Positions 1 through 11,340 of a DNA stretch of 64,000 bases are shown here, piece by piece. Source of the DNA: Pseudocercospora fijiensis CIRAD86 (Eukaryota > Ascomycota > Dothideomycetes > Mycosphaerellales > Mycosphaerellaceae); NCBI RefSeq assembly GCF_000340215.1, contig NW_006921536.1, positions 872,446 through 936,445 on the forward strand. The letters run 5' to 3'. The first letter of the stretch is position 1, and every line of letters starts with the position of its first letter. Position numbers and translations under genes: made by a program. A model generated the notes under the pieces. It searched no databases and was not told where the DNA came from. It was given only the letters and a program-made list of their open reading frames with translations.

Positions 1-1955
1 ATAGGCTAGCATCTCTTTATAGTGTATGTCCGCAATAGCTTCGAAAGTTAGATACTAGTAGTATATATATTGCTATAGTTATAGAGGGCGAGGCTTTAGC
101 AAGCTGCTTTCTAGGTCCTAAAGAAGTAGTGTCCGAGTTAGGAGCCTAAATTAGCTGTAACTGACGACTCGGCTTAAGAGCAGTCTGCTATTCGACTATC
201 CTTCTAAAGCGAGGAAATACGACTATATCTCTACTAACGATACGCTAAAGAGACCTTCCTTCGCTACTTTCCTAAATTCAAGTACCCTATAGTCTAGAGA
301 CTGTTTAAAAGAGCTATTTGCTAGGCTCGGAGTAAGGCAGAGGTTAAAGAGGTTGTTACTGCAATAGAAGCAGAATTAAGGCTTCTAAACAGACTAGTAG
401 AAGAGGCTTAGTATTTACGGAAGAACTAGGGGTTAGAGAAGTTATAGAAATAGGCAACCTAGGTACGTCTTCGTAACCTAGTTCTTATGCAAACACGTAC
501 TACTTCGCCGCTAGAAGGATACTATAATGCTATTAAATACGACTAGAAGAAGGACCTCGCCTAGCTATCGATATATAGCACTATAACTGAATTACTAATA
601 ATCGACGCTCGATAACTATATAAGGCGGACCTACAAAGCTATAGACTTAGCAAACGCACACGATACTAGAAGGTTAAAGAGATGCTATATTTTAAGCAAT
701 TAAGCCCTCTAGTAGCGCAGGACTTCGTTAGGAAACAACTCGCTATTACGGAAGAATACGAGGCTAAGGCATTGCCGCTATACGAAGGCCTTGTACTATA
801 TCGCGACAGACAACAACCTCCTTACTGTAATTGCCTGCTATAGTTTTAGTAGTACCTACCTTGCTACTATATTCTAAGACACTACCTGTTTGTAACACCG
901 CTTACTCTATAACAACAATAGATCTATATTAGTTTCTACTACGGCTTTAATAGTATAGAAATCAGTTAATACTAGCGGTAACGAGATAGTACTACCTTGT
1001 TTCTCGAGGGCTTTAAGGACACTTAAAACTATACCGCTAGCGACCCCTATCTTTAAGACCTTCGCGCTTACTTTAACGAAGGTATAGAAGGCCTCTTATA
1101 GCACTTCTATACGGTCCGTAACGATAAGACAATCTACGATAGCACGCTAAAGGATAAGTTTATAAGAGGCTTCTTACGTAAGGTAAAGGACACGCTTACT
1201 TAGTTAGCTAACTTCTCGCTAGACGACTTCCTTCGAGAAGGCGCGCCTAAGGTTCAATTAACTAGTAACCGATAGCGATAGTAGATACAACTTCTACCTA
1301 AACCTATTACTCTAACTCGTTACTAATTGCTATAGTATCCGACCCTTCTATTACTACTACTACTGCCGCTAGCGACTAAATACAGACCTCGAGCCTTTAA
1401 TCTTCTACCGCTTAATAAGACGCTCTTATTACTAATACGACCGTTATAGGTAATCGACCTTCTTACGCCGAGTCCGCTGCCCTTTAGACCCTTACCTTCG
1501 AAGGCGCGGCTACCGCTACTACGGTAGCCGCGCGAGTCGCTATTATCTATATAATCGACTTAGCCGCTCGACTTAGACACTATTAAAGAAACAGCTAAGC
1601 TTATAGACCTCACTTTACTAGCGGCGCTAGTAGCGCTAGCAAGAGAGGCTTCGCTATTAAAAGAAGATATAGAAGCGGCGGAGTAGTTTCCTTAGATAGA
1701 AGAAAATAACGCTATATAAGAAGTAGTAGGCAAGAGGCGGACTTCTAATAAATATAATAGCAATAAGCGTAAGAGATTAGTAGCGACAATGCCGCGTGCT
1801 ATTAAGAGGCCGAATAAGAGGAAGAATTAGATAGGCGATAGCAGCGATAGTAGCAATAGTAGCGATAGCAATAATACCTTAGAAGTCGCTATACTAGTCT
1901 AATTGCGACAACAATATAGCCTAATTAGGCAAACCGAGCCAACACGCTAAAACCG
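1..1955 (+). mobile_element. RIP-degraded repeat, possible MULE-like transposase remnant
   Basis: AT-rich DNA with CpA/TpG depletion and TAG/TAA stops in every frame, so it is a RIP-mutated repeat that begins outside the window. One plus-strand frame reads through with only TAG/TAA interruptions. It holds a Cys-x-Cys pair at 826-834 and an in-frame Pro-Cys-Tyr at 859-867; the Tyr (TAC) is what RIP makes of a His codon (CAC). That spacing resembles a SWIM zinc finger (CxC...CxH), which in fungi often ends MULE-type transposases. The frame later turns basic and then Ser/Asp-rich (about 1780-1880), like such C-terminal tails. No terminal inverted repeat or target duplication is visible. The repeat assignment is firm; the MULE assignment is a weak inference. 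The right edge is gradual around 1930-1960. Confidence 0.5.
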
Positions 1956-2260
1956 AGCATTTCCGTAAGTTTGGTGGGTCCCATCATACGCCTGATAATC
2001 GGGCCATTTCCTAGCGGGAATGGTGGAGACAGTCCCGCAGGAACCCAAAAGAATGGGACGCTAAAAGTCTGCTACATCCAACACCATCTGCTTCGGACGC
2101 TACGTGCATCACATAGCATATGATAGATATCATAAACACAACTGCTGTATGGTTGACAGAAGTGGCTCGTGAAGTGTACGCAGGGATGAATACTTCTATA
2201 CTCCATTCACTCCGTCCCGACCCCTGAGCAGGATAGGCTGGATCAAGTCTAGGATACAAC
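1956..2260. other. Upstream region of ureF
   Basis: Normal-composition DNA between the RIP block and the ureF start. It presumably carries the ureF promoter and 5' UTR. Minus-strand reading frames here run back into ureF and look like shadows. I recognise no specific site. Confidence 0.5.
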
Positions 2261-3073
2261 ATGGCAGCACAAAACAGTCCTTCTGAACGACAACGACCCG
2301 CAAACATGCCCAACCCAGCCCTGCACAACCTACTATTACTCTCAGACTCCGCCCTCCCACTTGGATCCTTCGCATTCTCATCTGGTCTGGAATCCTTCCT
2401 CGCCCACAAAGAACTCTCCGGCCCCAAAGCCTCATCGACAAAGCTCAGCTCCTTCGAAACCTTCCTCTCGCAAAGTCTCCAGAACATCGCGTCAACAAGT
2501 CTCCCATACGTACTTACAGCCTACCACAACCCAACTCGCCTCCCAGAGCTGGACAACGACATAGATGCCTCGACGCCGTGCACAGTGGCTCGAAGAGCAA
2601 GTGTAACTCAAGGAAAAGCTCTGATCGAAGTCTGGACCCGCGCACTTCATACTGCAGCAGCAAATCCTGCGTCCGAAAGTACTACGGAGCTTACGAAATT
2701 CGCCTCTCAGCTAAAATCCAACATCCCAGACCCCTTCGCTTTCACCTTACAAAGTCATTTCGCACCTCTCTTCGGCGCCGTCTGTGCGGCTTTGGATCTC
2801 GACGAGCATGAAACTTCGTACCTCTTCCTGCTCAATCATTCCAAAGCTTTGTTGAGTGCCGCCGTGCGAGCGAGTGTAATGGGACCGTATCAGAGTCAAG
2901 CTGTGTTAGCGGGGTCGAGACTTCGGCTTACGATTGGGAAGTGTATCGAAGATAATCAGCAGAAGATTGCAGCTAGATGTTCGGGGCATGAGGATGCTGT
3001 GGTTACGGTTCCGACTATGGATCTCTGGATGGGGAGGCATGAGTTGTTGTATTCGAGGATCTTCAATTCGTGA
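2261..3073 (+). CDS. ureF: Urease accessory protein UreF
   Basis: A 270-aa single-exon protein of the UreF family. UreF acts in the cytosol in the UreD/UreF/UreG chaperone complex that loads nickel into apo-urease. The N-terminal motif LLLLSDSALPLGSFAFSSG (about residues 24-42) is the family hallmark, followed by the conserved ASVTQGKAL segment, a mid-protein QSHFAPLFG stretch and a C-terminal region with QAVLAGSRLRLTIG. The length fits the family, so no intron is needed. The ATG at 2261 gives a short polar leader; the ATG at 2306 (MPNPALHN) would start right at the conserved region and is a possible alternative. Other urease components are not in the window. A 188-kb-type linkage is not expected, because fungal urease genes are usually unlinked. 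Confidence 0.93.
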   Translation: MAAQNSPSERQRPANMPNPALHNLLLLSDSALPLGSFAFSSGLESFLAHKELSGPKASSTKLSSFETFLSQSLQNIASTSLPYVLTAYHNPTRLPELDNDIDASTPCTVARRASVTQGKALIEVWTRALHTAAANPASESTTELTKFASQLKSNIPDPFAFTLQSHFAPLFGAVCAALDLDEHETSYLFLLNHSKALLSAAVRASVMGPYQSQAVLAGSRLRLTIGKCIEDNQQKIAARCSGHEDAVVTVPTMDLWMGRHELLYSRIFNS

Positions 3074-3715
3074 AATGCATGTCGAGACAATTGGAATGCC
3101 TTCTCAGCGAATGGTATATGATGGCAAGTAGCGGGAGTCTTGCACAAGTCAGTTCTGCAGCGGTAACACATATCGAGAGACGAATTTCGGTTTGATATCC
3201 TGCAGGCAAACTCCTTTGGGACGTCCGAGCTATGACACCATGCGGAACTATGACGAGCCTTGCGCTTGCCATAATTTAGTGCTCAGCAAGAGTCTCTAGA
3301 TTCTGCCCTTGAGAGAAACAAGTGGAACAATGCGCTCGCGGTCAGACCACGGCGTCAACCGGAACGCGGGTTGGAACTTGGAAGAAGCAGGTCCTTCACC
3401 GGCGTCGATTCAGGCCCAGTAGAGAAGTGCAAAGATATCCTCGCTCAGGACATATGATTGGAACAGCTGAAGAAGAAGTAGTCCAAGAATTTGGATTCCG
3501 ATCTCCTCCTCCCAAAGACTAAGAAGATCAAAGGAGGAGGATGACGACCGGAACATTACATAAAAGAGCAGAAAGAGAGTGCTAGTAGTGTGGGTATCTA
3601 CGCCGATCCATTATCCATCACTCATAACGCCATGTATATCGTTACATGTCGATTCTTTCGCCTTGCCACATCCCATCCTTCTTCATGCATCGCAATGCAG
3701 AGCAGATTCCGATAT
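3074..3715. other. Intergenic, ureF to MINDY (convergent)
   Basis: Both neighbours point into this region, so it should hold two 3' UTRs. It has several short overlapping reading frames of 60-110 codons on both strands with no recognisable protein. No repeat and no RNA gene seen. Confidence 0.5.
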
Positions 3716-6544
3716 CTACATAATTGTGCACCTCTCCTCAGTATCCTTAAGATTTGCCGCACCCTGTACTCTCCCATAAGGTGGCGCAGGACCATTAGGC
3801 ACGCCATTAGACCCCATACCGCTTTGCCTTCTAGGTACACGATTGTTCTGACTTTGTCGCCTTCCATGACCAGATGTAGAGTTGACAGAGGTCGAACTCT
3901 GCTGTGCGTGAGCACTAGTGCGTCTTAAATGATCGAGCGTGTTGAGGGGATTGCCTTGAGTCGGTGGCGCAGTAGCTCCAGCAGGTCTATAAGGTCGATC
4001 ACTCGCGCTCTGTTCATATGAGGGCGGGGCATCGGGATCGGAGGACTGGCCTGGACGGTGTACGGGAGGTCTGCCAGCGGGACCGCTTGGACGTTGACTG
4101 ACAGGGATGTTGGTACTGCTTCCACGTGGAGAGCGATGTTGGTTTCGTCTTGGCGGGATTGCAGGTCGCTGTTCGCCATTACTTTCTGTTGAGAGAAATT
4201 GTTCAGACAATTCCTGTTCTCGACGTCTCCGGGCGTCGAGTTGACGTTGCTGGTCTTCTTCCTCCTCTTGCAGTTGCAGCGCTAGGGCCAAGTCGTGGTC
4301 TTCCTGCTCGGAAGCAGTCCTTTGCCCTGTCCCGGCCGTCGAGGCTCCGAGGTCTTCGTTTGGGGTACGTGAGTGCGGCCGCGGACCTGGCAGCGGTGGT
4401 GGCACTTCTGCATCTGAGGTCTGTTGTCGTTGGGTCCTTCTTTGCACCGTCTGCCATCCCTCGTTTCCGCCGCCAGAGTTTCCTTGGTTCAGCCTTGAAT
4501 CCTGACCATGGCTGACACTGCGGAAATCACCACTAAAGTATTCGCTTGCCGCACCATTCACGTCAACAAGACTTTCCCATACAATTTCTGCATGTGAGCT
4601 GTACCCAGCATCGGTCACCAAAGTCATCAGCGCTCCATGCTTTGGTTCCTTGTAGAGTGTGCTGAAATGATCGTTTCGGAAGAGGATGGCTGTTTGACCA
4701 GGTAGGAGGCTTTGGGAAATGGTCTCGAGACCGTGGTCTGTCAGCTGAGTCGGCCAATTCTGTAAGAAAGACTTGATGGTCTGGATGTCTTCCAAGGTCT
4801 GCTGTTCCTGGAAGCTTAGACCTTCCGCCCTCAGCTTGTCTTCGAGTTCTGCTTCTGCGAACTGAATGTTCTGCGCATCTTCGAACGTCGGTGCACTTCG
4901 CTCAAAAGCGTCGTATGCTGGAGTGCCTCTTGGTGCTGTCCAGCCATGGATGAGGGGTATGTTGAAAGTAGAATACAGCCGCATTTCCCTCGTTTCTTCA
5001 AAGCAACCTGGCTTATTTTGTGCTCGCTCGATGGGATGCACGCTGTTCATAGCAGCAGGATGACCATCAAACGACCCTCTAGGCGCCTGGACAGGAGTTA
5101 CGAATCGGGGATTCACATTCATGCCGGTGTGCAGAGCAAGTAGGAAAGAATACAGCTCACTAACATCAGGCAGCTGGTGTGCAGTCTCACCTCGTCGACC
5201 CGACATCAGCTCATCAAAGACGGCATCTAGTAGCAAGCCAAGACTGACTTGCTCACGCGTTCGAAGCGCCTCAATGAGGGCAGTATCGAGGTCAGGGGGT
5301 GTCGACAATACCAACGCGTTGACTAAAGCGAGCAGCGGACAAGGGCCGTTGAGATTCTGCGTAATTACCGGCGCTTGTCTGAGCTTCCCATTATCAAGCC
5401 AGTTGACATGCTTGATCTGGTAGTGCTCGCTTCTCTGCCTTCTGTCTCTAGTATTGGGACTTTCGGGTGCTGATTCTTGCGATGTCGATGCAGGAATGTG
5501 GGTTGAGATGGGAGGCGGCTGCTGTGGTGCTGAAGGTTCGGCATGATCGATGAGCGGGCCAGGCGAATGGGCGGGTTGAGGTGCTGGAGGCGGTGCATAT
5601 TGATGTTGGGGTTGCGGTTGTGGTAGAGGTCCGGGCGGAGGTAGATAGTCGTCTTCGGGGTAGGGAGCACCTGAAGGAGGCTGTTGTGGATGTGAAGGCG
5701 GCAGAGCTTCTTTCTGAGGCGGAGGAGGTTGTTGCCCTTTGTCTTCAGCCCAGGGATTTGAGGCATGTAATGCTTGCGAGGTGTGTGAGACCGGCGCCAG
5801 AGGAGGCTGTCCTTGAGCGGGTACCGGCAACGTCTCAGCAATCTCATATGAGGGTGTAGCGAGAGGCCCGGCTTCTAATTGCATCTGGGCTAGCTCTTCG
5901 GTCGGACTTCTCACAGCCGGCAACTCTGCTGGAGCAGGCGGAGGTGGCGGGGCTTGGCTCGGCGGATGAGGTGGAGCGTGAGCGGGCTGCTGCCATAGTC
6001 CTCCGGGCTGGCTGTTCTCGTTGCTCGTGTGCGAGCTGCTTTCCACGAGCCCATTCTGCTTATTGTAGGGATTGTTGGATTCGAGCTGCCAAGGATTGGA
6101 CTGTGCCTCCTCACGGTACTTCTGTTGCTCATTTTTCGTGCCAAGCGCGGCGGCTGCGGTCGCGGTCGCAGGCCCGGGCCTCAATATTGGTGGCAGCTCA
6201 GGCTCCTTCTTCGCTTCGTCCTTGATATTCTGTTGACTGGACCGCAATTGCAGCGGCTTCGGCACTTCCACGAAATCATCCTTCTCGTCATCCTCCCCAT
6301 CGGTGTCGTCTGAGTCCCACGTCCCATGCGAACTGACGTCTGAGTCTCTTCTCTTCTTCGTGCGAGCCTCTTGCATATCGATCAGATCAAATGCCGGCGA
6401 CGTCTTCAGGTCCTCGCTGTAGACACTGCTCGTTGTGTTCGGCTCGCCAGAAGTGGGAGTGGTAGGGTATGGAGGAGCACCGCCCTTGGACGCACTGGCC
6501 TGCGCCGTATCAACTGCCGGCGCGACTGGCTTCCTGGTCACCAT
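3716..6544 (-). CDS. MINDY-family deubiquitinase (Lys48-linkage type)
   Basis: A 942-aa protein if started at the ATG at 6544 (MVTRKPVAP); the frame stays open to 6733, giving 1005 aa, but that leader is not protein-like. MINDY enzymes are cysteine proteases that trim Lys48-linked ubiquitin chains. Residues 1-365 are disordered and Pro/Gln-rich. The catalytic domain spans about 372-670. It has VITQNLNGPCPLLALVNAL with nucleophile Cys402 and oxyanion Gln396, and the catalytic His626 in LFRNDHFSTLYK. A ubiquitin-interacting-motif-like helix, DLALALQLQEEE, lies at about 751-762, matching the MIU/UIM found downstream of the catalytic domain in animal MINDY-1. The remainder is Arg/Pro/Ser-rich and ends in Cys-Thr-Ile-Met, a potential CaaX prenylation signal. 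The gene is divergent from GARS. Confidence 0.9.
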   Translation of the reverse strand: MVTRKPVAPAVDTAQASASKGGAPPYPTTPTSGEPNTTSSVYSEDLKTSPAFDLIDMQEARTKKRRDSDVSSHGTWDSDDTDGEDDEKDDFVEVPKPLQLRSSQQNIKDEAKKEPELPPILRPGPATATAAAALGTKNEQQKYREEAQSNPWQLESNNPYNKQNGLVESSSHTSNENSQPGGLWQQPAHAPPHPPSQAPPPPPAPAELPAVRSPTEELAQMQLEAGPLATPSYEIAETLPVPAQGQPPLAPVSHTSQALHASNPWAEDKGQQPPPPQKEALPPSHPQQPPSGAPYPEDDYLPPPGPLPQPQPQHQYAPPPAPQPAHSPGPLIDHAEPSAPQQPPPISTHIPASTSQESAPESPNTRDRRQRSEHYQIKHVNWLDNGKLRQAPVITQNLNGPCPLLALVNALVLSTPPDLDTALIEALRTREQVSLGLLLDAVFDELMSGRRGETAHQLPDVSELYSFLLALHTGMNVNPRFVTPVQAPRGSFDGHPAAMNSVHPIERAQNKPGCFEETREMRLYSTFNIPLIHGWTAPRGTPAYDAFERSAPTFEDAQNIQFAEAELEDKLRAEGLSFQEQQTLEDIQTIKSFLQNWPTQLTDHGLETISQSLLPGQTAILFRNDHFSTLYKEPKHGALMTLVTDAGYSSHAEIVWESLVDVNGAASEYFSGDFRSVSHGQDSRLNQGNSGGGNEGWQTVQRRTQRQQTSDAEVPPPLPGPRPHSRTPNEDLGASTAGTGQRTASEQEDHDLALALQLQEEEEDQQRQLDARRRREQELSEQFLSTESNGEQRPAIPPRRNQHRSPRGSSTNIPVSQRPSGPAGRPPVHRPGQSSDPDAPPSYEQSASDRPYRPAGATAPPTQGNPLNTLDHLRRTSAHAQQSSTSVNSTSGHGRRQSQNNRVPRRQSGMGSNGVPNGPAPPYGRVQGAANLKDTEERCTIM

Positions 6545-8347
<1,803 letters not shown>

Positions 8348-8524
8348 GTCGCCTGATCGAAGGAAAAGCTTACATGCTCATAGACTCCTGTCATTCTGCA
8401 ACAAAAGTCCATACAACGCGCAGCTAAAAAGCTGTCAAGCGATACGTCAGCTTGTATCCACTTCCACTTCCACTTCACCGATTACAACTGATTTTTCGAC
8501 TCCCTCATCAATACTCATGTCAAC

Positions 8525-9142
8525 CTAGTTCCAGCCAAGTCGAGTGCGCACCGCTCTAGCTCTAGCTCGAGTGGCTCGTGACGGAGGACCGCGATGCATA
8601 CCCAGCACTCGACTGCCGTGAGTAGGGGGCGCAAAGGCACGTCTATGTCGATCTCCTGCTGGAATGAAGCCCTCCGGCGCCTGAACAGCCTCCGCAGGCA
8701 CGGACTTGGCACTGGATTTTGATTTCGACTTGGCTCCAGAAGCGGCAGCGGCTTGCTCCGCGGCAGTCTTCAGATTTTGTTGTGTGAGTTGTGTTGGGTC
8801 TCCATGCGCACCGGTTTGCACCTTTGCCGTCTTCTTGCTGGAGATGCCGCCGCCGCTACTTCCGACTGTACCGCCACCTGCCAAACGATTCAGATTCTCT
8901 ACGCCAGCCTCAATTCTGCCCAAGCGATGGAAGATATTTGCTTGCAGTTGGTTTTGCATGGCCTGTCTTTGCTGCTCGAAAAGAATTCGCTGCTGCTGAG
9001 TCTCAAGCGCATTCCGCTGATGCTGAGCCACCAGCTGTGCAGGCAGTCGCCCGACGATGTGTACACTGCCTTGCAGAAGTTGCTGTTGCTTACGCTGCTC
9101 AGCATCGCGGATGCTGTAGTCTCTGCTGGCTGCGTTGCCCAT
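8525..9142 (-). CDS. Small Gln-rich protein with N-myristoylation motif
   Basis: I do not recognise the family. Started at the ATG at 9142 the product is 205 aa and begins MGNAASRD, a good match to the N-myristoylation consensus (Gly2, Ser6), which implies membrane attachment. The frame is open to 9313, but starting further upstream would bury this motif. Residues about 15-95 are Gln-rich and probably helical or coiled-coil (EQRKQQQLLQ; ETQQQRILFEQQRQAMQNQL). The rest is Gly/Ser/Ala/Lys-rich and basic at the end (RATRARARAVRTRLGWN). It converges on GARS with about 180 bp between the stops. The function is unknown; a membrane-anchored scaffold or signalling peptide is speculation. Confidence 0.6.
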   Translation of the reverse strand: MGNAASRDYSIRDAEQRKQQQLLQGSVHIVGRLPAQLVAQHQRNALETQQQRILFEQQRQAMQNQLQANIFHRLGRIEAGVENLNRLAGGGTVGSSGGGISSKKTAKVQTGAHGDPTQLTQQNLKTAAEQAAAASGAKSKSKSSAKSVPAEAVQAPEGFIPAGDRHRRAFAPPTHGSRVLGMHRGPPSRATRARARAVRTRLGWN

Positions 9143-9357
9143 GATGAGGTTTGCTACTGTTTCTGCCGGTTTGCTGATTTTCAATAGATTAGTTTGCTTT
9201 GGTAAAAATGCTGTGGTGGCCGTAATGGTGCTCAATAAGCAATGCGGCAGCAAAACCACAGATTCACCAGAAGCCATTCGACATTCACTAAGCCAGGCGG
9301 CAGCACTACACATTCATCGAGGTGTGACGACAAGTTGCTGTCATCACCGCTCGCGTC

Positions 9358-9807
9358 ATGACCATGGAGCAAGGCCAAATACTCGTCCAAGCCATGCCGC
9401 AACCAAAGTCATCATTACCACCATACTGTGGCGACGAACTCCTCGATCCCGAACGTACATATCATTGCAAGATCCGGCTACAAAGGGGCATCGCCTATCT
9501 CTTCGATCTCGAGCAATTCCTCCAGCGTGCCTCTGATGCCGATTTTGACCTCTACGTTCGACACTCGAGGACCCAACTCGCAGATTTTCAACCTAAAGCC
9601 TTTCTCGGAGTCCCGACTGGACCGAACGCGAATCGATTACTCGCGAGCGGTAATCGTTGGTATGTGATTGCGAGTATTAGGCAATGTCGATGTGAGAGTA
9701 TGGCGAAGATGGGAAGAATGGATTCCGTGGAGGTGCGTTCGCGGGAGGTTCAAGAGCTAGAGGCAGGTATAGAGCATGTAGACGGCAGACGATGTCGGGT
9801 TATGTGA
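9358..9807 (+). CDS. Doubtful hypothetical protein
   Basis: A 149-codon frame starting MTMEQGQILVQ, divergent from the myristoylation-motif gene with about 215 bp between starts. The stretch from about residue 20 to 90 (YCGDELLDPERTYHCKIRL and onward) has ordinary globular composition; the C-terminus from about residue 110 is less convincing and may be out of frame. No known domain. It may be a real small gene whose 3' exon I cannot define, or chance. Confidence 0.3.
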   Translation: MTMEQGQILVQAMPQPKSSLPPYCGDELLDPERTYHCKIRLQRGIAYLFDLEQFLQRASDADFDLYVRHSRTQLADFQPKAFLGVPTGPNANRLLASGNRWYVIASIRQCRCESMAKMGRMDSVEVRSREVQELEAGIEHVDGRRCRVM

Positions 9808-10690
9808 TTTCGAGTCTGCTGGTGCAGTGCGTGCGAACAGATTTACCAGAGTTAATATTGGATGAAGTAATTCTCAAGCTTGGGAAGCGCAGTGTCGAGC
9901 TGAGCTGCAACGAGGTCTACCTTTCGGCTTCTTCCGTTGGGGCATCGTAAGCAGAGGCTGAGGGCTTCTCTCTCTCAATCTTGCGTCACGACAAAATCAA
10001 ATGAAGACTCAATGATGGAGCGCAAGAGCCGATATGCAGTTGCCAAGCTGCTCTTAGAGACTTGCCTGAAATCTGTCTCTCCCTGCCACTGTGCTCAAGA
10101 TCCGATATGCAGAATGCGAGTACTTACATGCCGGATACGATCATAGACTTGGAGTTGCTCGATACATCGTCTGAGCTCCCTGGTACTGATTGGAGCTCTT
10201 TACTCGAGTTTGGCGTTTGATACGTTCAATACGAGCTGGAACAGCAGCTTCTCAGTTCACTCCATAGCTTCCCATGCAAGTAGAACCCGCTAGCCAACAT
10301 CGACTTCATGAGCTGGATGGACATGGAGGGTATTTGAACCTCTCAAAGTGAAGTGAAGTCTGCCACATGTGAGACATTAGGCAGTTATTCAACTCGCGGA
10401 CAATCCTCAACATTGATATACTTCTACCCGAGGCAAAGCTGATATTTCTCAATGGCATGTTCGCGATTTCTCCCATTCACCCACTATCACTATTCCATCG
10501 GCGTGCCTTTTGCGACTACATCTACACTTGAGCAACCAACTCCCGGTCTTCAACTTCTCCAGGGCCGCGTCTTTTTTTGGATTCCACATATATCTTTTGA
10601 CGGTATGAGTTGGTATGTAAGGCTAGCAGGTAAGCTCGAGCTGAAAAGAGATCCATTAGTCGTCGCCTCGTCGCTACCTATACAATTTGC
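9808..10690. other. Intergenic, no gene seen
   Basis: Normal-composition DNA with only short chance reading frames (for example 9937-10146 and 10452-10703). Nothing recognisable. Confidence 0.45.
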
Positions 10691-11340
10691 ACAGATCTCG
10701 TAGCTAGCTAGCAAAGGAAGAAGTGGAATAGAACCTTAGGAACTATAAGTCGTCGTATTAACCTCTCTACCTACCTACGTCCCTATACCTACACTATTGC
10801 TAAGACCCAAGGTAGGTATCTTAATATTCAAGCGATTTAGCAATCGATAGAGTAAAACAAAAGGATTTAACAATCGCCCGAATCTAAATAGAAGCTTAGT
10901 AAAATCGAGAAGAAGCGCCGTAAGTCGACTCGAATCGCGACGCTCCCTTTCGTATCTCTACTTCTAGGCTATAGTAAGCTAGTTCTATAGTGTCTGTCTC
11001 TTTAGACGAGAATAATAGTCGAATAGCTTAGAATTTCCGAGAACTTCTATAGTACGGAGAGTAGGGATCGAGTTTTTTTTTTGTTTTTAGCCTCTAGATA
11101 GGATAGCGGGAGTAGATATGTTTAATTTATAGATGTAATAGTAATACTTAATATTAGATATATATACAGATTCTTAAGGCGGTAACTCATTCTTAGAATA
11201 CTTAATGTCTTAATATATTCTCCGCTTTAATTTTATACTCGGTAGAGATGTCGGAGCTAAACCTTAAGGTATTATTTATAAATACTATAGATCGCTGTAT
11301 CGTTTTCCGCTCTATAGATACTTCTAAGGTCTTTGTGTCC
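10690..11340. repeat. RIP-degraded repeat fragment, unclassified
   Basis: The composition changes sharply near 10690. The block is AT-rich, full of CTA/TAG/TAT, nearly without CpA/TpG, and has no open frame. It reverts to normal composition around 11340. This is the RIP signature, so the segment was once repeated. It is about 0.65 kb and may be a solo terminal repeat or a truncated element. No inverted or direct terminal repeat was found. Confidence 0.6.

Noticed and set aside
3590..4515. Plus-strand reading frames of 97-129 codons opposite the MINDY 3' half
   Set aside because: They lie antisense to a well-supported coding frame and have no recognisable sequence; codon mirroring explains them.
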